This document shows positions 42,369-51,424 of a DNA stretch of 64,000 nucleotides, piece by piece (the first letter of the stretch is position 1; each line of letters starts with the position of its first letter). The notes under the pieces were generated by a model, which saw only the letters and a list, made by a program, of their open reading frames with translations, made no database searches and was not told the origin of the DNA. The translations under genes and the position numbers were made by a program. Source of the stretch: Streptomyces sp. SDr-06 (GTDB lineage: Bacteria; Actinomycetota; Actinomycetes; Streptomycetales; Streptomycetaceae); the NCBI RefSeq assembly GCF_003324565.1, contig NZ_QOLA01000007.1, forward strand, positions 248,001 through 312,000, written 5' to 3'.

Positions 42369-42872
42369 TCAGATGTTGGTGAGGCGTTCGCCCTTGCGAT
42401 CCTCCATGATGTGGTCCACACACACGGCCAGGATGATCAGCAGCGTCGCGTCGCGCTCGCTCATCACGTCGACGGCGTAGGCGTCGCGGATGGTGAACCA
42501 GCGGCGGGAGATGTGGCCCAGAGTGGTGCCGTCGTGCTGGATGTCGAACTCGCGGTCCCAGAGGTTGCCCGTGATGCGCAGGCGTCGGCCGTCCTTCAAG
42601 CGGATCTTGAAGCGGTCCCCGAACAGCCGGAACGCCCGCTTGCTGATCACGCCGACCGCTTCGCCGTCCTGCTTGATCAGGATGGTGTGATGCAGCGTCA
42701 GGGCCTTCTTGACGATGGTGGCGACCTGGTTGCCCTGGTGGTCCACGAAGTCGAACGTGGTCCGCAGGCGCAGCAGTTTGCGATTGACCTTGAACAGCTT
42801 GTCCCGGTGCTCGGTCTCCACCCAGGCTTCCTCGTGGAATGCCAGCATCCGGTCGCGTACCAGATAGCGCAT
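42369..42872 (-). CDS. LURP-one-related (scramblase-like) protein
   Basis: 167 residues. A tubby-like beta-barrel family: MRYLVRDRMLAFHEEAWVET, KLLRLRTTFDFVDHQGNQVA, DGRRLRITGNLWDREFDIQH and a C-terminal helix AVDVMSERDATLLIILAVCV. Bacterial members have no firm function; the fold can associate with membranes or nucleotides. Divergent from the large membrane protein with which it shares duplicated TTGC-containing motifs. Confidence 0.85.
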   Translation of the reverse strand: MRYLVRDRMLAFHEEAWVETEHRDKLFKVNRKLLRLRTTFDFVDHQGNQVATIVKKALTLHHTILIKQDGEAVGVISKRAFRLFGDRFKIRLKDGRRLRITGNLWDREFDIQHDGTTLGHISRRWFTIRDAYAVDVMSERDATLLIILAVCVDHIMEDRKGERLTNI

Positions 42873-42967
42873 GGAGTGCCCCCGTTCAGGCCGTTCGTGA
42901 TCCTCGGTGCTGCCGTCGCGTGAGGGCCCCCGGCGGGAAGGGAGCGTGAGTCCTCGCCCGGCATCTT

Positions 42968-43107
42968 AGTTGCATGCTTGCGCAATCCAAGACTTGGGGT
43001 GTCCGGGGCGGGGGGCCTTGAGTCGTCTGTTGGGTGCGGATCCCTTGGCCGGAGCGACGAGAGAGGCGAGGCGTTATCCGCTCAGAGAGTTGCTATATTG
43101 CGCAACT
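42968..43107. promoter_or_regulatory. Two copies of a TTGC-N4-TTGCGCAA motif in a divergent promoter region
   Basis: AGTTGC-ATGC-TTGCGCAAT at 42968-42986 and AGTTGC-TATA-TTGCGCAAC at 43088-43106. The sites start 120 bp apart, one near each gene of the divergent LURP-like and membrane-protein pair. Each also reads as AGTTGC-N8-GCAA[C/T]. Confidence 0.65.
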
Positions 43108-43232
43108 ATAAAACTGTCAGGTGGAGGCAGAAGGTCTCCTCCTTCTTTGATCGCACCGCAGGGACAGGTGTCCGACCTCGTACGTCTGTGTATGAGCACC
43201 ACCTTCCCGAGGAACCCGAAGGGACGCCCTCC

Positions 43233-44603
43233 ATGTCCACCCACCCGCGGGCCGCAGGACCGAAGCTGGCGACAGCTCTGGCCGGATTGCTGTTCGCGTT
43301 CGCCGCCGTTCTGGTTCCCTCACCCGCACACGCGGCGAGCGGCACCGGCGCGGTGGCCGACGCGCTGAAGAAGGGTCCCGTGTACGTCGATCCGCGGGTC
43401 GAGAGCCAGTTGCCGAAGTCCGACGCGGATGCGCTCGCGAAGAAGATCAAGGATGCGGGCAAGCCGGTGTTTGTCGCGGTCCTTCCGCAGGGCCCCGAAT
43501 TCCCCCAGGCCACCGTCCTGAAGGACGTGCGCTCGCTCACCGGTCTCACCGGCGTCTACGCGATCCGCCTCGGTGACGGCTTCAACGCCGGCGCCGACCG
43601 GCAGGTCATGCCCAGGAACGCCGTCGAGAACCTGGTGGGCGCGGTCATGCGGGACGGAGCCCACGACGCCGCCTCGGAGTTGAACAGCTTCGTCGACCAG
43701 GCCCTCAGTCAGGCCAAGGGCAAGGCGCCCAGCTCCTGGGCGGGCGCACACGAAGACGGATCGGCGACCACCTTGTGGGTGGTCGTGGGCGGCGTGCTCG
43801 TCGTGGGCGCGGGCGCCGGTTACGCCGTGCTGAGGCGGTCGCGCAAGAAGCGCGAGGAAGCCGAGCGCGCCGAACTGGACGCGCTGCGCGCCGTCGTGGA
43901 CGAGGACATCACCGCGTACGGGGAAGAACTCGACCGGCTCGCGTTCACGCCGTCCGAACCCGGCGCGACCGACGCGATGCGCACGGACTACGAGCACGCC
44001 CTCGACGCGTACGACAGGGCGAAGGGGCAGATGGCGGCGGCCCGGTCACCTCAGGACGTCCAGCCGGTGACCGAGACGCTGGCCGACGGCCGCTTCGCGC
44101 TGGCCACCCTCGCCGCCAGGCGCAAGGGTGAACCCCTGCCCGAACGCCGGGTGCCGTGCTTCTTCGACCCGCGGCACGGCCCGTCGGTGGCCGATGTCCA
44201 GTGGGCGCCCGTCGGCGGCACCCCGCGTGCGGTCCCCGCCTGCGCCGACGACGCGGCACGCGTGGGAAGGGGGCAGGACCCCGAGACCCGCATGGTCCCC
44301 ACCGACGAGGGACCCCAGCCGTACTGGAACGCCGGCCCGGCGTACGCCCCATGGGCCGGTGGTTACTTCGGCGGCGCGGCCGGCCTGCTCGGTGGCCTGC
44401 TCGTCGGGACGGCGCTCGGCAGCCTGATCAGCGCGCCGAGTGCCTTCGCCGAGTCCGGCTCCCTGGGATCCGAAAGCCTCCCCGGTGGTGGCGAGTTCAG
44501 TGGCTCCGACTTCAACGCCGGTGACTTCTCCGCCAGTTTCGGCGGGGGATCGGGGGGCGACTTCGGCGGGGACTCGGGAGGCGGCTTCACCGGCGACTGG
44601 TAG
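43233..44603 (+). CDS. Exported/membrane protein with TPM-like extracellular domain and Gly-rich tail
   Basis: 456 residues from ATG 43233. Signal peptide ending PAHA-AS near residue 34; an extracytoplasmic domain of about 140 residues (GPVYVDPRVESQLPKSDADA, AKKIKDAGKPVFVAVLPQGP, YAIRLGDGFNAGADRQVMPR) with a TPM-like look; one transmembrane segment near 175-197 (TLWVVVGGVLVVGAGAGYAV); a charged, coiled-coil cytoplasmic part (KKREEAERAELDALRAVV); and a second hydrophobic Gly-rich stretch followed by a GGGSGGDFGGDSGGGFTGDW tail. Function unknown. Confidence 0.8.
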   Translation: MSTHPRAAGPKLATALAGLLFAFAAVLVPSPAHAASGTGAVADALKKGPVYVDPRVESQLPKSDADALAKKIKDAGKPVFVAVLPQGPEFPQATVLKDVRSLTGLTGVYAIRLGDGFNAGADRQVMPRNAVENLVGAVMRDGAHDAASELNSFVDQALSQAKGKAPSSWAGAHEDGSATTLWVVVGGVLVVGAGAGYAVLRRSRKKREEAERAELDALRAVVDEDITAYGEELDRLAFTPSEPGATDAMRTDYEHALDAYDRAKGQMAAARSPQDVQPVTETLADGRFALATLAARRKGEPLPERRVPCFFDPRHGPSVADVQWAPVGGTPRAVPACADDAARVGRGQDPETRMVPTDEGPQPYWNAGPAYAPWAGGYFGGAAGLLGGLLVGTALGSLISAPSAFAESGSLGSESLPGGGEFSGSDFNAGDFSASFGGGSGGDFGGDSGGGFTGDW

Positions 44604-44722
44604 AGCGGTGCGGCGGGTGCCGGTGCGGGCCGTGCGAGGCGCGCACCGCGTGCGCGTCCGGCGCGGCGTCCATCGGCGCGGGGCGGGGCGGTCTGGGCCG
44701 GCGTCGCGAGCTCACGCACGGA

Positions 44723-44753
44723 GGGCCGTCGGCCGACATGCCGCCGACGGCCC
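44723..44753. terminator. Bidirectional terminator
   Basis: GGGCCGTCGG pairs perfectly with CCGACGGCCC, between two convergent genes. Confidence 0.7.
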
Positions 44754-44802
44754 GGCGGAGCTCATGGGGGCCGGTCCGTAGGGGCCCGGCCCTGATGGTC
44801 CG

Positions 44803-45792
44803 CTACCTGAAGAGGCGGTCGGAGCTGGTGGCCATGCGATGGGTGGAGCTGTGCTTGTTCACCCAGTCGCGGACGAGATTGATGGCGTTGGCACACTGCC
44901 AGCTGGTGTCGTACTCACGCACACCGGTGAAGGCGCCGTAGCCCGCGATGATCCCGTCGACACGCGCGTCGCCCAGAAGCTTGTCGACGTACCAGGGATC
45001 GTTGTAGGTGGTCGTCCAGGAGAACGTGGCCGCGAGCGTTCCGGCGCCACGGTCCGCGGCCCCCTTCTTGAGTTCGGCGCAGGTGTTCCAGGTGGCTTCG
45101 GTGCAGTTGCCGAACCCGTTGGTGATGTCGGTGTCGCCGTAGTCCATCGCCCGGTGACCTGCCGGGAACCCGGAGCCGGACCGGTTGAACGCGTTCTGGG
45201 CCTGGTCACGGGTGCCGGTTGTCGTGATGCCTTCCAGCGGGCCGAGCCTGCCTTCGAGGCTCTGCCACCCCCGGCCGCCCACGTCCGGGGTGCTGCCGCC
45301 GTGGTACTCGTAGAAGCCGTAGAGCACCTGGATCCCGGCGGCTGTCAGGCGCTGGGCCTTGTCCCGCAGTCCGGCGACGCTGCATGCCCGGTTGGGGGCT
45401 TCCCCGCAGTAGTTCGGGTCCTTGATGTCCAGCCAGACCAGGGCGAGCCGACGCCCGGCATTGGCGTTGGAGACGATGCGGTCGATCATGCTGTCGAAGC
45501 TGGGACCGTACCGGTTGTCACCGGCCGATGAGCAGTCGTGATAGGCGCGCCATTCGTTCGGATTCCACCAGGCGCACACATCGATCTCGATGCCGTTCGC
45601 GCCATGGCTGAGTGCGGCGTCCACACCGTCGAGGGTGTCGACGCGGTGGGCGATGGCGTAGATCGCGTGGCGCTGATCGGCCGCCGCGGCCGGCGTCGTC
45701 CCGAGCGCGCTCGCGCCGATGATCCCGCACAGCGCTGCCATCAGCGCCCATAACAGGCGCGGGCGGACGCCCTGTCGAAGCTGAGTGGTCAA
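44803..45792 (-). CDS. Secreted sphingomyelinase D/phospholipase D-like protein, copy 2 (TTA codon)
   Basis: 329 residues from TTG 45792, with GAGGAG 7 bases upstream, exactly as in copy 1 at 9707. The mature enzyme is nearly identical to copy 1 (YAIAHRVDTLDGVD, WLDIKDPNYC, HRMATSSD; catalytic His49, Glu69, Asp71, His85, Asp122 all kept), and long DNA stretches are identical. The first 35 residues of the signal peptide differ much more. Codon 14 (45751-45753) is TTA, absent from copy 1, so only this copy should need the bldA tRNA. Substrate unknown. Confidence 0.87.
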   Translation of the reverse strand: MTTQLRQGVRPRLLWALMAALCGIIGASALGTTPAAAADQRHAIYAIAHRVDTLDGVDAALSHGANGIEIDVCAWWNPNEWRAYHDCSSAGDNRYGPSFDSMIDRIVSNANAGRRLALVWLDIKDPNYCGEAPNRACSVAGLRDKAQRLTAAGIQVLYGFYEYHGGSTPDVGGRGWQSLEGRLGPLEGITTTGTRDQAQNAFNRSGSGFPAGHRAMDYGDTDITNGFGNCTEATWNTCAELKKGAADRGAGTLAATFSWTTTYNDPWYVDKLLGDARVDGIIAGYGAFTGVREYDTSWQCANAINLVRDWVNKHSSTHRMATSSDRLFR

Positions 45793-46244
45793 GAACGTAC
45801 TCCTCGATGTCGGTGTCCTGGGGCGGACGGATGGGCCGCCCCACCGCCTGCGGTCTGCCGCGTGCTTGACGCGGGCCCCGCGTGCGCCCGGGCTCAGGGC
45901 CCAGCTGCCGCCGGTGGAGGGGGCCTTGAAGATCCCAGCATGCGGGGAGATCCACTCCGGACGCCACCGTGAGGGTCGAACTCGGGACGCTGGAACGCGC
46001 CGGACGCCGGTGGCCTGGGGGAACGTGAGTGTCCTGGAACGGCGAAACGGGACGCGGCAGTTGTCTGCGGCGTGGGACACGGCCCGGGCTTCGCGTGCGC
46101 CCGCGATCGCGCTCGATGCCCTGCCGGACGACCCGCCGGGCTTCCTCAACTCCCGTGTTCCGGTGGACTCCTCGATGCGGATGCCGCTCGTCCGCAGCCC
46201 CCCACTGCGCGATCTCGCGCCCTCCCGAAGAAACACCCTTGCCA
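45793..46244. other. Intergenic region upstream of SMase D copy 2
   Basis: Holds the promoter of the phospholipase. Flanking DNA does not resemble that of copy 1, so the duplication is confined to the coding region. No further gene seen. Confidence 0.4.
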
Positions 46245-46268
46245 AATGGTCAAGAAGTGTTGACCATT
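46245..46268. promoter_or_regulatory. 24-bp palindromic operator
   Basis: AATGGTCA and TGACCATT flank an 8-bp spacer, ending 6 bp before the wHTH regulator start; binding would block initiation of the regulator-MFS operon. Confidence 0.65.
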
Positions 46269-46274
46269 GGGGTC

Positions 46275-46814
46275 ATGTCAACCGATGATCTTCCCGAGGC
46301 GTTCCACGTCACCACGGACGAGCAGCTACGCGCCGTTTCCAATCTCACGCGGCACCGGATCATGGCCGTCCTCCGCTTCGAGCCCGCGACGATTACGCAG
46401 ATCGCTGAGCGGGTGGGCCTCGCGAAGGGCAGTTCCAGCTATCACGTACGGCTGCTCGAACGGGCCGGGCTGGTGAAGGTGGTACGGACGCGGAAGGTCC
46501 GGGGTGTCACCGAGCGGTACTACGCCATGGCCGCGCGGGCCATCGTGCTGCCGGACCCGGGCGAAGGCGGACCGGATGTCCTGATGCGGCACGCGGTGGC
46601 GGACCTGGAAGCCGCCCCGGCGGAAAGCGAGCGCCACGTACGGATGGCGCACCTGAGGCTCACCCAGGAGCAGTTCACGGAGCTCGCGGCGCGGCTCCAC
46701 GCACTGGCGGAGGAGTACCGGGAGCTGTCCGACCCGTCGCTGCCGGACGCGTCGCTCGTCTTCGCGCTGTTCCACCCGGCAGCGCGCCGGCAGGCTGAAG
46801 GGAACGCCAAGTGA
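46275..46814 (+). CDS. ArsR-like winged HTH regulator
   Basis: 179 residues from ATG 46275. N-terminal wHTH: RAVSNLTRHRIMAVLRFEPA, QIAERVGLAKGSSSYHVRLL, KVRGVTERYYAMAARAIVLP. The C-terminal 100 residues are helical (QEQFTELAARLHALAEEYRE). Its stop overlaps the MFS start (GTGA), so the two are translationally coupled. A palindrome just upstream of the start suggests autorepression. Confidence 0.87.
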   Translation: MSTDDLPEAFHVTTDEQLRAVSNLTRHRIMAVLRFEPATITQIAERVGLAKGSSSYHVRLLERAGLVKVVRTRKVRGVTERYYAMAARAIVLPDPGEGGPDVLMRHAVADLEAAPAESERHVRMAHLRLTQEQFTELAARLHALAEEYRELSDPSLPDASLVFALFHPAARRQAEGNAK

Positions 46815-48097
46815 CCCAGGATTCGCGCAAGTTGCCGGCCGGGTTCGGGCGACTGTGGACTGCACAGACGGTGTCCTCGCTCGGTGACGGGGTGACGCAC
46901 GCCGCGCTGCCGCTGCTCGCGCTGACGCTGACGCGGGACCCGATGGCGCTCGCCGTCGTCACGGCCGTCGGAACACTGCCGTGGCTGCTCTTCGGGGTGC
47001 TCGGCGGTGCGCTGGTGGACCGCTGGGACCGGCGGCGCACGATGTGGGTCACGGACGCGGCGCGTGCGGTGCTGCTCGCCATACCGACGGCGGCGGCCGC
47101 GCTCGATGCGCTGAGCATTCCCCTCCTCGCGGCCGTCGCCTTCCTTCTCGGCCTCGGCCAACTCCTCTTCGACACGGCCGCGACGGCTTATCTGCCGGAT
47201 CTGCTCGGCCATGACCGGGCACTCCTGGAACGCGCCAACTCCCGCCTGCGCGGCAGCCAGACGGCCGCGTCCGGCTTCGCGGGGCCGCCTGCGGGCAGTG
47301 CGCTGCTCGCGCTCGGGTGGGCGTTTCCGCTGTTCGCCGACGCGGTGTCGTTCGCGCTCTCCGCGCTGCTCGTGCGGTCGCTGCCCGCGACGTCCCGGCC
47401 CGTGCCGCAGGCCCGCGACTCGCTGCTGCGCCAGGCGCGGGCCGGTGCCTCGTACGTTTTCCAGGATCGGTTGCTGCTCGGGCTCGCGTTGCGTCCGGCG
47501 GTCGGGAACGTCGCCTTCCTCGCCGTGGAGACCGTCCTGGCCCTTTTCGCGCACGATCGCCTCGGCATCGACACCTTCGGCTTCGGCCTGCTCCTCATGG
47601 CGGAGGCCACGGGAGGGCTGCTCGGCGCGGGCATCGCCTCATTCCTCGGCCGCCGCCTCGGCACCGGCACGGCACTGACCTGTACGGCCGCCGTCGAGGG
47701 CCTCGCCATCCTGGGCCTTGCCGCCGCGCCGAATCCGTACGCGGCCGGCGTCGCGCTCGCCGTGTGCGGAGCGGGCATGGGCGCAACGATGGTGCTGGGG
47801 CCCTCCCTCCGGCAGGCGATCGTTCCCGCCGAACTGATGGGCCGGGTCGCTTCCACCTCCCGCATGCTCGCCATGTGCGCCGCCCCGTTCGGCGCGTTCC
47901 TCGGCGGCTGGCTGGCCTCCGCTTACGACGTCCGCACCCCGCTCTACGTCGCCGCCGTCCTCCTCCTCACCATGACCGCCGTCACGGCGACGATGACGAG
48001 CAACCGCCGCGTCGAGGCGGCGCTGCGTGCCGTCGCCCCGGCCGGTGGCCCGGCTCAGCCGGAAACCCGGGGTCCGGTTCCGGAAGGGGCCGTTTAG
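46811..48097 (+). CDS. MFS transporter
   Basis: 428 residues from GTG 46811, coupled to the regulator. Twelve hydrophobic segments; begins FGRLWTAQTVSSLGDGVTHA, with loop DRWDRRRTMWVTDAAR after TM2 and a second half ARDSLLRQARAGASYVFQDR. This is the enterobactin-exporter-like/MFS-3 type often used for drug efflux. The regulator upstream is its likely controller. Confidence 0.88.
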   Translation: MTQDSRKLPAGFGRLWTAQTVSSLGDGVTHAALPLLALTLTRDPMALAVVTAVGTLPWLLFGVLGGALVDRWDRRRTMWVTDAARAVLLAIPTAAAALDALSIPLLAAVAFLLGLGQLLFDTAATAYLPDLLGHDRALLERANSRLRGSQTAASGFAGPPAGSALLALGWAFPLFADAVSFALSALLVRSLPATSRPVPQARDSLLRQARAGASYVFQDRLLLGLALRPAVGNVAFLAVETVLALFAHDRLGIDTFGFGLLLMAEATGGLLGAGIASFLGRRLGTGTALTCTAAVEGLAILGLAAAPNPYAAGVALAVCGAGMGATMVLGPSLRQAIVPAELMGRVASTSRMLAMCAAPFGAFLGGWLASAYDVRTPLYVAAVLLLTMTAVTATMTSNRRVEAALRAVAPAGGPAQPETRGPVPEGAV

Positions 48098-48152
48098 GCC
48101 TCGGCGAGGTCCGCGAGCGCCGAAGCGGAAACTCCGGTACCGACGGGGAGCG

Positions 48153-48443
48153 TTATGTCGACGGTTCGACGTCCTCGCCGTGCCGGTCGACCGCCTCGGT
48201 GCGGGACAGCCGGCCGAGGGCGAGGAGGCCGCCGATGCCGGGAATGACGGCCATGGCCTTGGCGGACACGGGCGCGTGCTCGACGCGCCAGGTGGCGGCC
48301 ATCACGAACAGGTAGGCGCAGCCGTGGAGGGGGCCCGCCAGCGAGGAGACCGGCTTGAGGTGCGCGGTGAACAGGTTGGTCAACAGGACGATCAGTGAGA
48401 CGAGTTCGACTTGGGCCGCGATGCGCAGCGGGCGAGGACGCAC
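48153..48443 (-). CDS. DUF3817-like membrane protein
   Basis: About 96 residues. GTG 48443 is chosen because AGGAG is 7 bases upstream; GTG 48449 would overlap the preceding stop but is too close to that site. Segments: RIAAQVELVSLIVLLTNLFT, GPLHGCAYLFVMAATWRV and AKAMAVIPGIGGLLALGRLS, the arrangement of DUF3817 proteins. Last gene of a four-gene operon. Confidence 0.75.
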   Translation of the reverse strand: MRPRPLRIAAQVELVSLIVLLTNLFTAHLKPVSSLAGPLHGCAYLFVMAATWRVEHAPVSAKAMAVIPGIGGLLALGRLSRTEAVDRHGEDVEPST

Positions 48444-48445
48444 GG

Positions 48446-48925
48446 TCACGCTCCTGTGGTGGAACCGGGGCGGACGACCATGAGGACGGTGACCGTCGCC
48501 CACAGCAGATTGAAGAGGCCCGCCCACAGGGCAAGGCGTCTGGCGGAAGGCCGACCAGCGGTGAGGCCCCGGCCGGACGCGGGTGTCCGGGCCGCGGAGA
48601 CAACGCTGTCCTGGGCGGGCAGGATCAGCAGCGCCAAAATCGCCGCCGCCGCGGCCGTCAGCACGATGGAGGCGATGAGCCAGCCGCTGCCGAGGACACC
48701 GAGGCTGCTCGCCGTGGCGAATCCGAGCACGGGAACCGCCAGCCCCACCACCGCGTAGACACGGCAGATACGGTGCAGTATCTGCAACGTCGAGAGCGCC
48801 TCAGAATCGTTCGGATCGCCGTCCGCGCGCCGTAGCACGGCGGGAAACAGACTCGCGGCGACGGTCACCGGTCCGATGGCCAGAACAGCGGCCAGGACGT
48901 GCAGGGAGAGGAAGAGCTTCGTCAC
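48446..48925 (-). CDS. DUF2269-like membrane protein
   Basis: 159 residues from GTG 48925. Four hydrophobic segments beginning LFLSLHVLAAVLAIGPVTVA, with the LHVLAA start typical of DUF2269-type proteins, then ICRVYAVVGLAVPVLGFATA and two more. Starts 2 bp after the stop of the preceding gene. Function unknown. Confidence 0.75.
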   Translation of the reverse strand: MTKLFLSLHVLAAVLAIGPVTVAASLFPAVLRRADGDPNDSEALSTLQILHRICRVYAVVGLAVPVLGFATASSLGVLGSGWLIASIVLTAAAAAILALLILPAQDSVVSAARTPASGRGLTAGRPSARRLALWAGLFNLLWATVTVLMVVRPGSTTGA

Positions 48926-48926
48926 G

Positions 48927-49247
48927 TCAGCGCTCCCCGACCGCTGGTACCGCCCGACGCTCGCCCGTGACCTTGGACGCGGGGAGCCGTCCGGCCCGGG
49001 AGGTGCCGGTCAAGGTGTCTCCGGTGACCGTGACGGCGAACACGAGATTCAGGCGCACGGGTTGGGTGACGGTCTGCTTCCAGGTGAGGAGGTCGCCTTC
49101 GAGGGCCACATCCGCGAGAGGGACTTCCTCTCCCATGCCGCGGGCGGCTCCGGTCAGCGCGCCGTCGAGGCGGCCGAGTTCGATGACGGCTGCGATCTTG
49201 CCGATGGGGGTGGACACGGACAGATCCCAAGTGCCTTCGACGAGCAT
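48927..49247 (-). CDS. Small beta-barrel-like conserved protein
   Basis: 106 residues: LVEGTWDLSVSTPIGKIAAV, GRLDGALTGAARGMGEEVPL, LEGDLLTWKQTVTQPVRLNL, TGDTLTGTSRAGRLPASKVT. This alternating strand pattern is lipocalin-like. No named family. In the operon with the DJ-1 protein and two membrane proteins. Confidence 0.7.
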   Translation of the reverse strand: MLVEGTWDLSVSTPIGKIAAVIELGRLDGALTGAARGMGEEVPLADVALEGDLLTWKQTVTQPVRLNLVFAVTVTGDTLTGTSRAGRLPASKVTGERRAVPAVGER

Positions 49248-49306
49248 GGTGGTGCCGACTCCTGACGTAGTGGTGCGAGGGAAGAGAGCGGGGGAGCGGT
49301 GCGGGG

Positions 49307-49996
49307 TCAGAAGGCGGCGGGCACCGGGCCCTGCGCGCGCCAGACGGTGCCGCGGCGTTCATGGGCGAACAGCTCCTCGACGGTGTGGGCGATCCGCGGC
49401 CCCACTTCGCGCTCCAGCAGATACAGGGCCAGGTCCAGTCCCGAGGTGACACCGGCGCCGGTGACGAGGTCGCCGTCATCGACGACGCGGGCGTTCACCG
49501 CGTGGACACCGGTGGCCTCCAGCAAGTCCCTGCCCAGATGATGGGTGGTGGCGTTGCGGCCTTCCAGCAGTCCGGCCATGGCCAGTACGAGCGAGCCGCC
49601 GCACACCGTCGCGACCGTCACCTCGGGGTTGTCCAGCGCGGCCTTCAGCAGCGCGGGCAGCCCGGTGGAGAGGGTGCGGCCCAACAACTCCGGGATGGAC
49701 GCGTCCTGTTGTCCTTGCGTGGCGTCGGTCCCGGGGTCGGGGACCTCCCCGGATTCCCCGACGCGGCCCGCGGCGCCGGGGACGAGGATCAGCCCCCTGC
49801 GCGCGGGGTCGAGCGTGCCCGTGGCGCGCAGTACGAGGCCCCCGGTGCTGCTGACCACGTCGCGCGGCCCCTCGGCGGAGACGAGCTCCACGCTCACCGT
49901 GCCGCCGGAGGCGATACCACCGGCGTGCAGGACCTCGTAGGGGGCGACGGCGTCGAGCGGATCGAAGCCGTCGAAGAGGACGATCTGGGCGTACAT
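49307..49996 (-). CDS. DJ-1/PfpI family protein
   Basis: 229 residues. YAQIVLFDGFDPLDAVAPYE and the nucleophile elbow VATVCGGSLVLAMAGLL with a cysteine at the expected position, then NATTHHLGRDLLEATG and VTGAGVTSGLDLALYLLERE. Members include isonitrile hydratase and GATase-like sensors. First gene of a four-gene operon and divergent from a GlxA-type AraC regulator of related fold. Confidence 0.88.
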   Translation of the reverse strand: MYAQIVLFDGFDPLDAVAPYEVLHAGGIASGGTVSVELVSAEGPRDVVSSTGGLVLRATGTLDPARRGLILVPGAAGRVGESGEVPDPGTDATQGQQDASIPELLGRTLSTGLPALLKAALDNPEVTVATVCGGSLVLAMAGLLEGRNATTHHLGRDLLEATGVHAVNARVVDDGDLVTGAGVTSGLDLALYLLEREVGPRIAHTVEELFAHERRGTVWRAQGPVPAAF

Positions 49997-50077
49997 GAAG
50001 AGTTCCTCCGCGTGCGAGCGGCCCGGTCCCCGCCGGGCTCGCCCTTGACGCTAGGCGCTCGGCGTTCCTCGCCCCAG

Positions 50078-50112
50078 TGGCATTAATGACAGGCTTCAAC
50101 GGGATAGTGCCA
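50078..50112. promoter_or_regulatory. Inverted repeat in the DJ-1/AraC divergent gap
   Basis: TGGCA at 50078-50082 and TGCCA at 50108-50112, 25 bp apart, with extended similarity (TGGCATTAAT versus TGGCACTATC on the other strand). A plausible AraC-type binding pair. Confidence 0.35.
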
Positions 50113-50203
50113 TGTCCGTTCGCAGGCCTTTGACCTCGAGGGACAGCGATGTGAGAGCTCCTTGGGCCGGGCCGCGCGCATGGTGGGGAGGTATCTTCTG
50201 GCC

Positions 50204-51142
50204 ATGCACACTGTCGCCGTTCTGGCGTTGGACGGGGTGATCCCGTTCGACCTGTCGACCCCGATCGAAGTCTTCTCCCGTACCCGGCTGCCGGACGGGC
50301 GCCCCGGATACCAGATCCGCGTGTGCGCGGAGAAGCCGGAGATCGACACGGGGGTATTCACCCTGCGGGCCCCCTGGGGTCTGGAGGGGCTCGACGGCGC
50401 GGACACGATCATCGTGCCCGGCATCAGCACCCCCACGGACCCGCTCGCCCCGCCTGTCCGCGAGGCGCTGCGCAGGGCGGCGGAGTCCGGCACGCGCATC
50501 GCCTCCGTCTGCGTGGGCACCTTCGCCCTGGCCGCCACGGGGCTCCTGGACGGCATGCGTGCCACCACGCACTGGATCGCGGCCGACATGCTGGCCGCCA
50601 CCCATCCGGACATCACGGTCGATCCGGGCGTCCTGTACGTCGACAACGGTCAGTTCCTCACCTCCGCGGGTGCTGCCGCCGGCTTGGACCTGTGTCTGCA
50701 CATGATCCGCAGCGACTACGGTTCGGCCGTCGCCGCCGACTCCGCCCGGATGTCCGTCATGCCGCTGGAACGCGAGGGCGGGCAGGCGCAGTTCATCCTC
50801 CGCGACCACGCGCCCACACCGCGGGGCTCCCTCCTCGAACCCGTGCTCAACTGGTTGCAGGACAACCTGGGTTCCGAGCTCACGCTCGCCGACATCGCCG
50901 CCCGAGCCGGAACCAGTACCCGGACGCTGATACGCCACTTCCGCGAACAGACCGGAACGACCCCGCTTCAGTGGCTCCATCGGGCCCGGATCCGACAGGC
51001 CCAGCACCTCCTCGAAACCACTCAGCACTCCGTAGAGCGCATCGGCACCCAGGTCGGCTTCGGCTCACCGACCGCCTTCCGGGACCGCTTCAAACGCACC
51101 ACGGGAGTCAGCCCCCACGCCTATCGACGGTCGTTCAGCTGA
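50204..51142 (+). CDS. GlxA-type AraC family regulator with DJ-1 domain
   Basis: 312 residues from ATG 50204. Residues 1-190 are DJ-1/PfpI-like (HTVAVLALDGVIPFDLSTPI, RIASVCVGTFALAATGLLDG, TTHWIAADMLAATHPDI). The C-terminal 100 residues carry two AraC HTHs (LTLADIAARAGTSTRTLIRH, SVERIGTQVGFGSPTAFRDR). It is divergent from the DJ-1 operon, which it probably activates. Confidence 0.92.
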   Translation: MHTVAVLALDGVIPFDLSTPIEVFSRTRLPDGRPGYQIRVCAEKPEIDTGVFTLRAPWGLEGLDGADTIIVPGISTPTDPLAPPVREALRRAAESGTRIASVCVGTFALAATGLLDGMRATTHWIAADMLAATHPDITVDPGVLYVDNGQFLTSAGAAAGLDLCLHMIRSDYGSAVAADSARMSVMPLEREGGQAQFILRDHAPTPRGSLLEPVLNWLQDNLGSELTLADIAARAGTSTRTLIRHFREQTGTTPLQWLHRARIRQAQHLLETTQHSVERIGTQVGFGSPTAFRDRFKRTTGVSPHAYRRSFS

Positions 51143-51424
51143 AGCGGAGTGGATCGGACTCGGGCCTCTTCCTGCTCGGAGGGCGGCGCCTTTCCCGTGC
51201 GAGCGGGCGCGGACGCTGGTCCGGGCCCCGGCACCCGGGGACGCCGGGGTCAGGGAGGCGCACGGCCACCGTCGGACGCGCTGCCGCGAGCCCGGGTCCG
51301 TCGTGGTGCACTCGACTCGGACCAGTGCTTGACTGGCTTTGACCCCACACCAGGGATGGATCACGGGCCGAGCTTGTTCGCACGCCGCACCGGGACCCGC
51401 GCCATCAGTCCATGGAGGCCGCTC

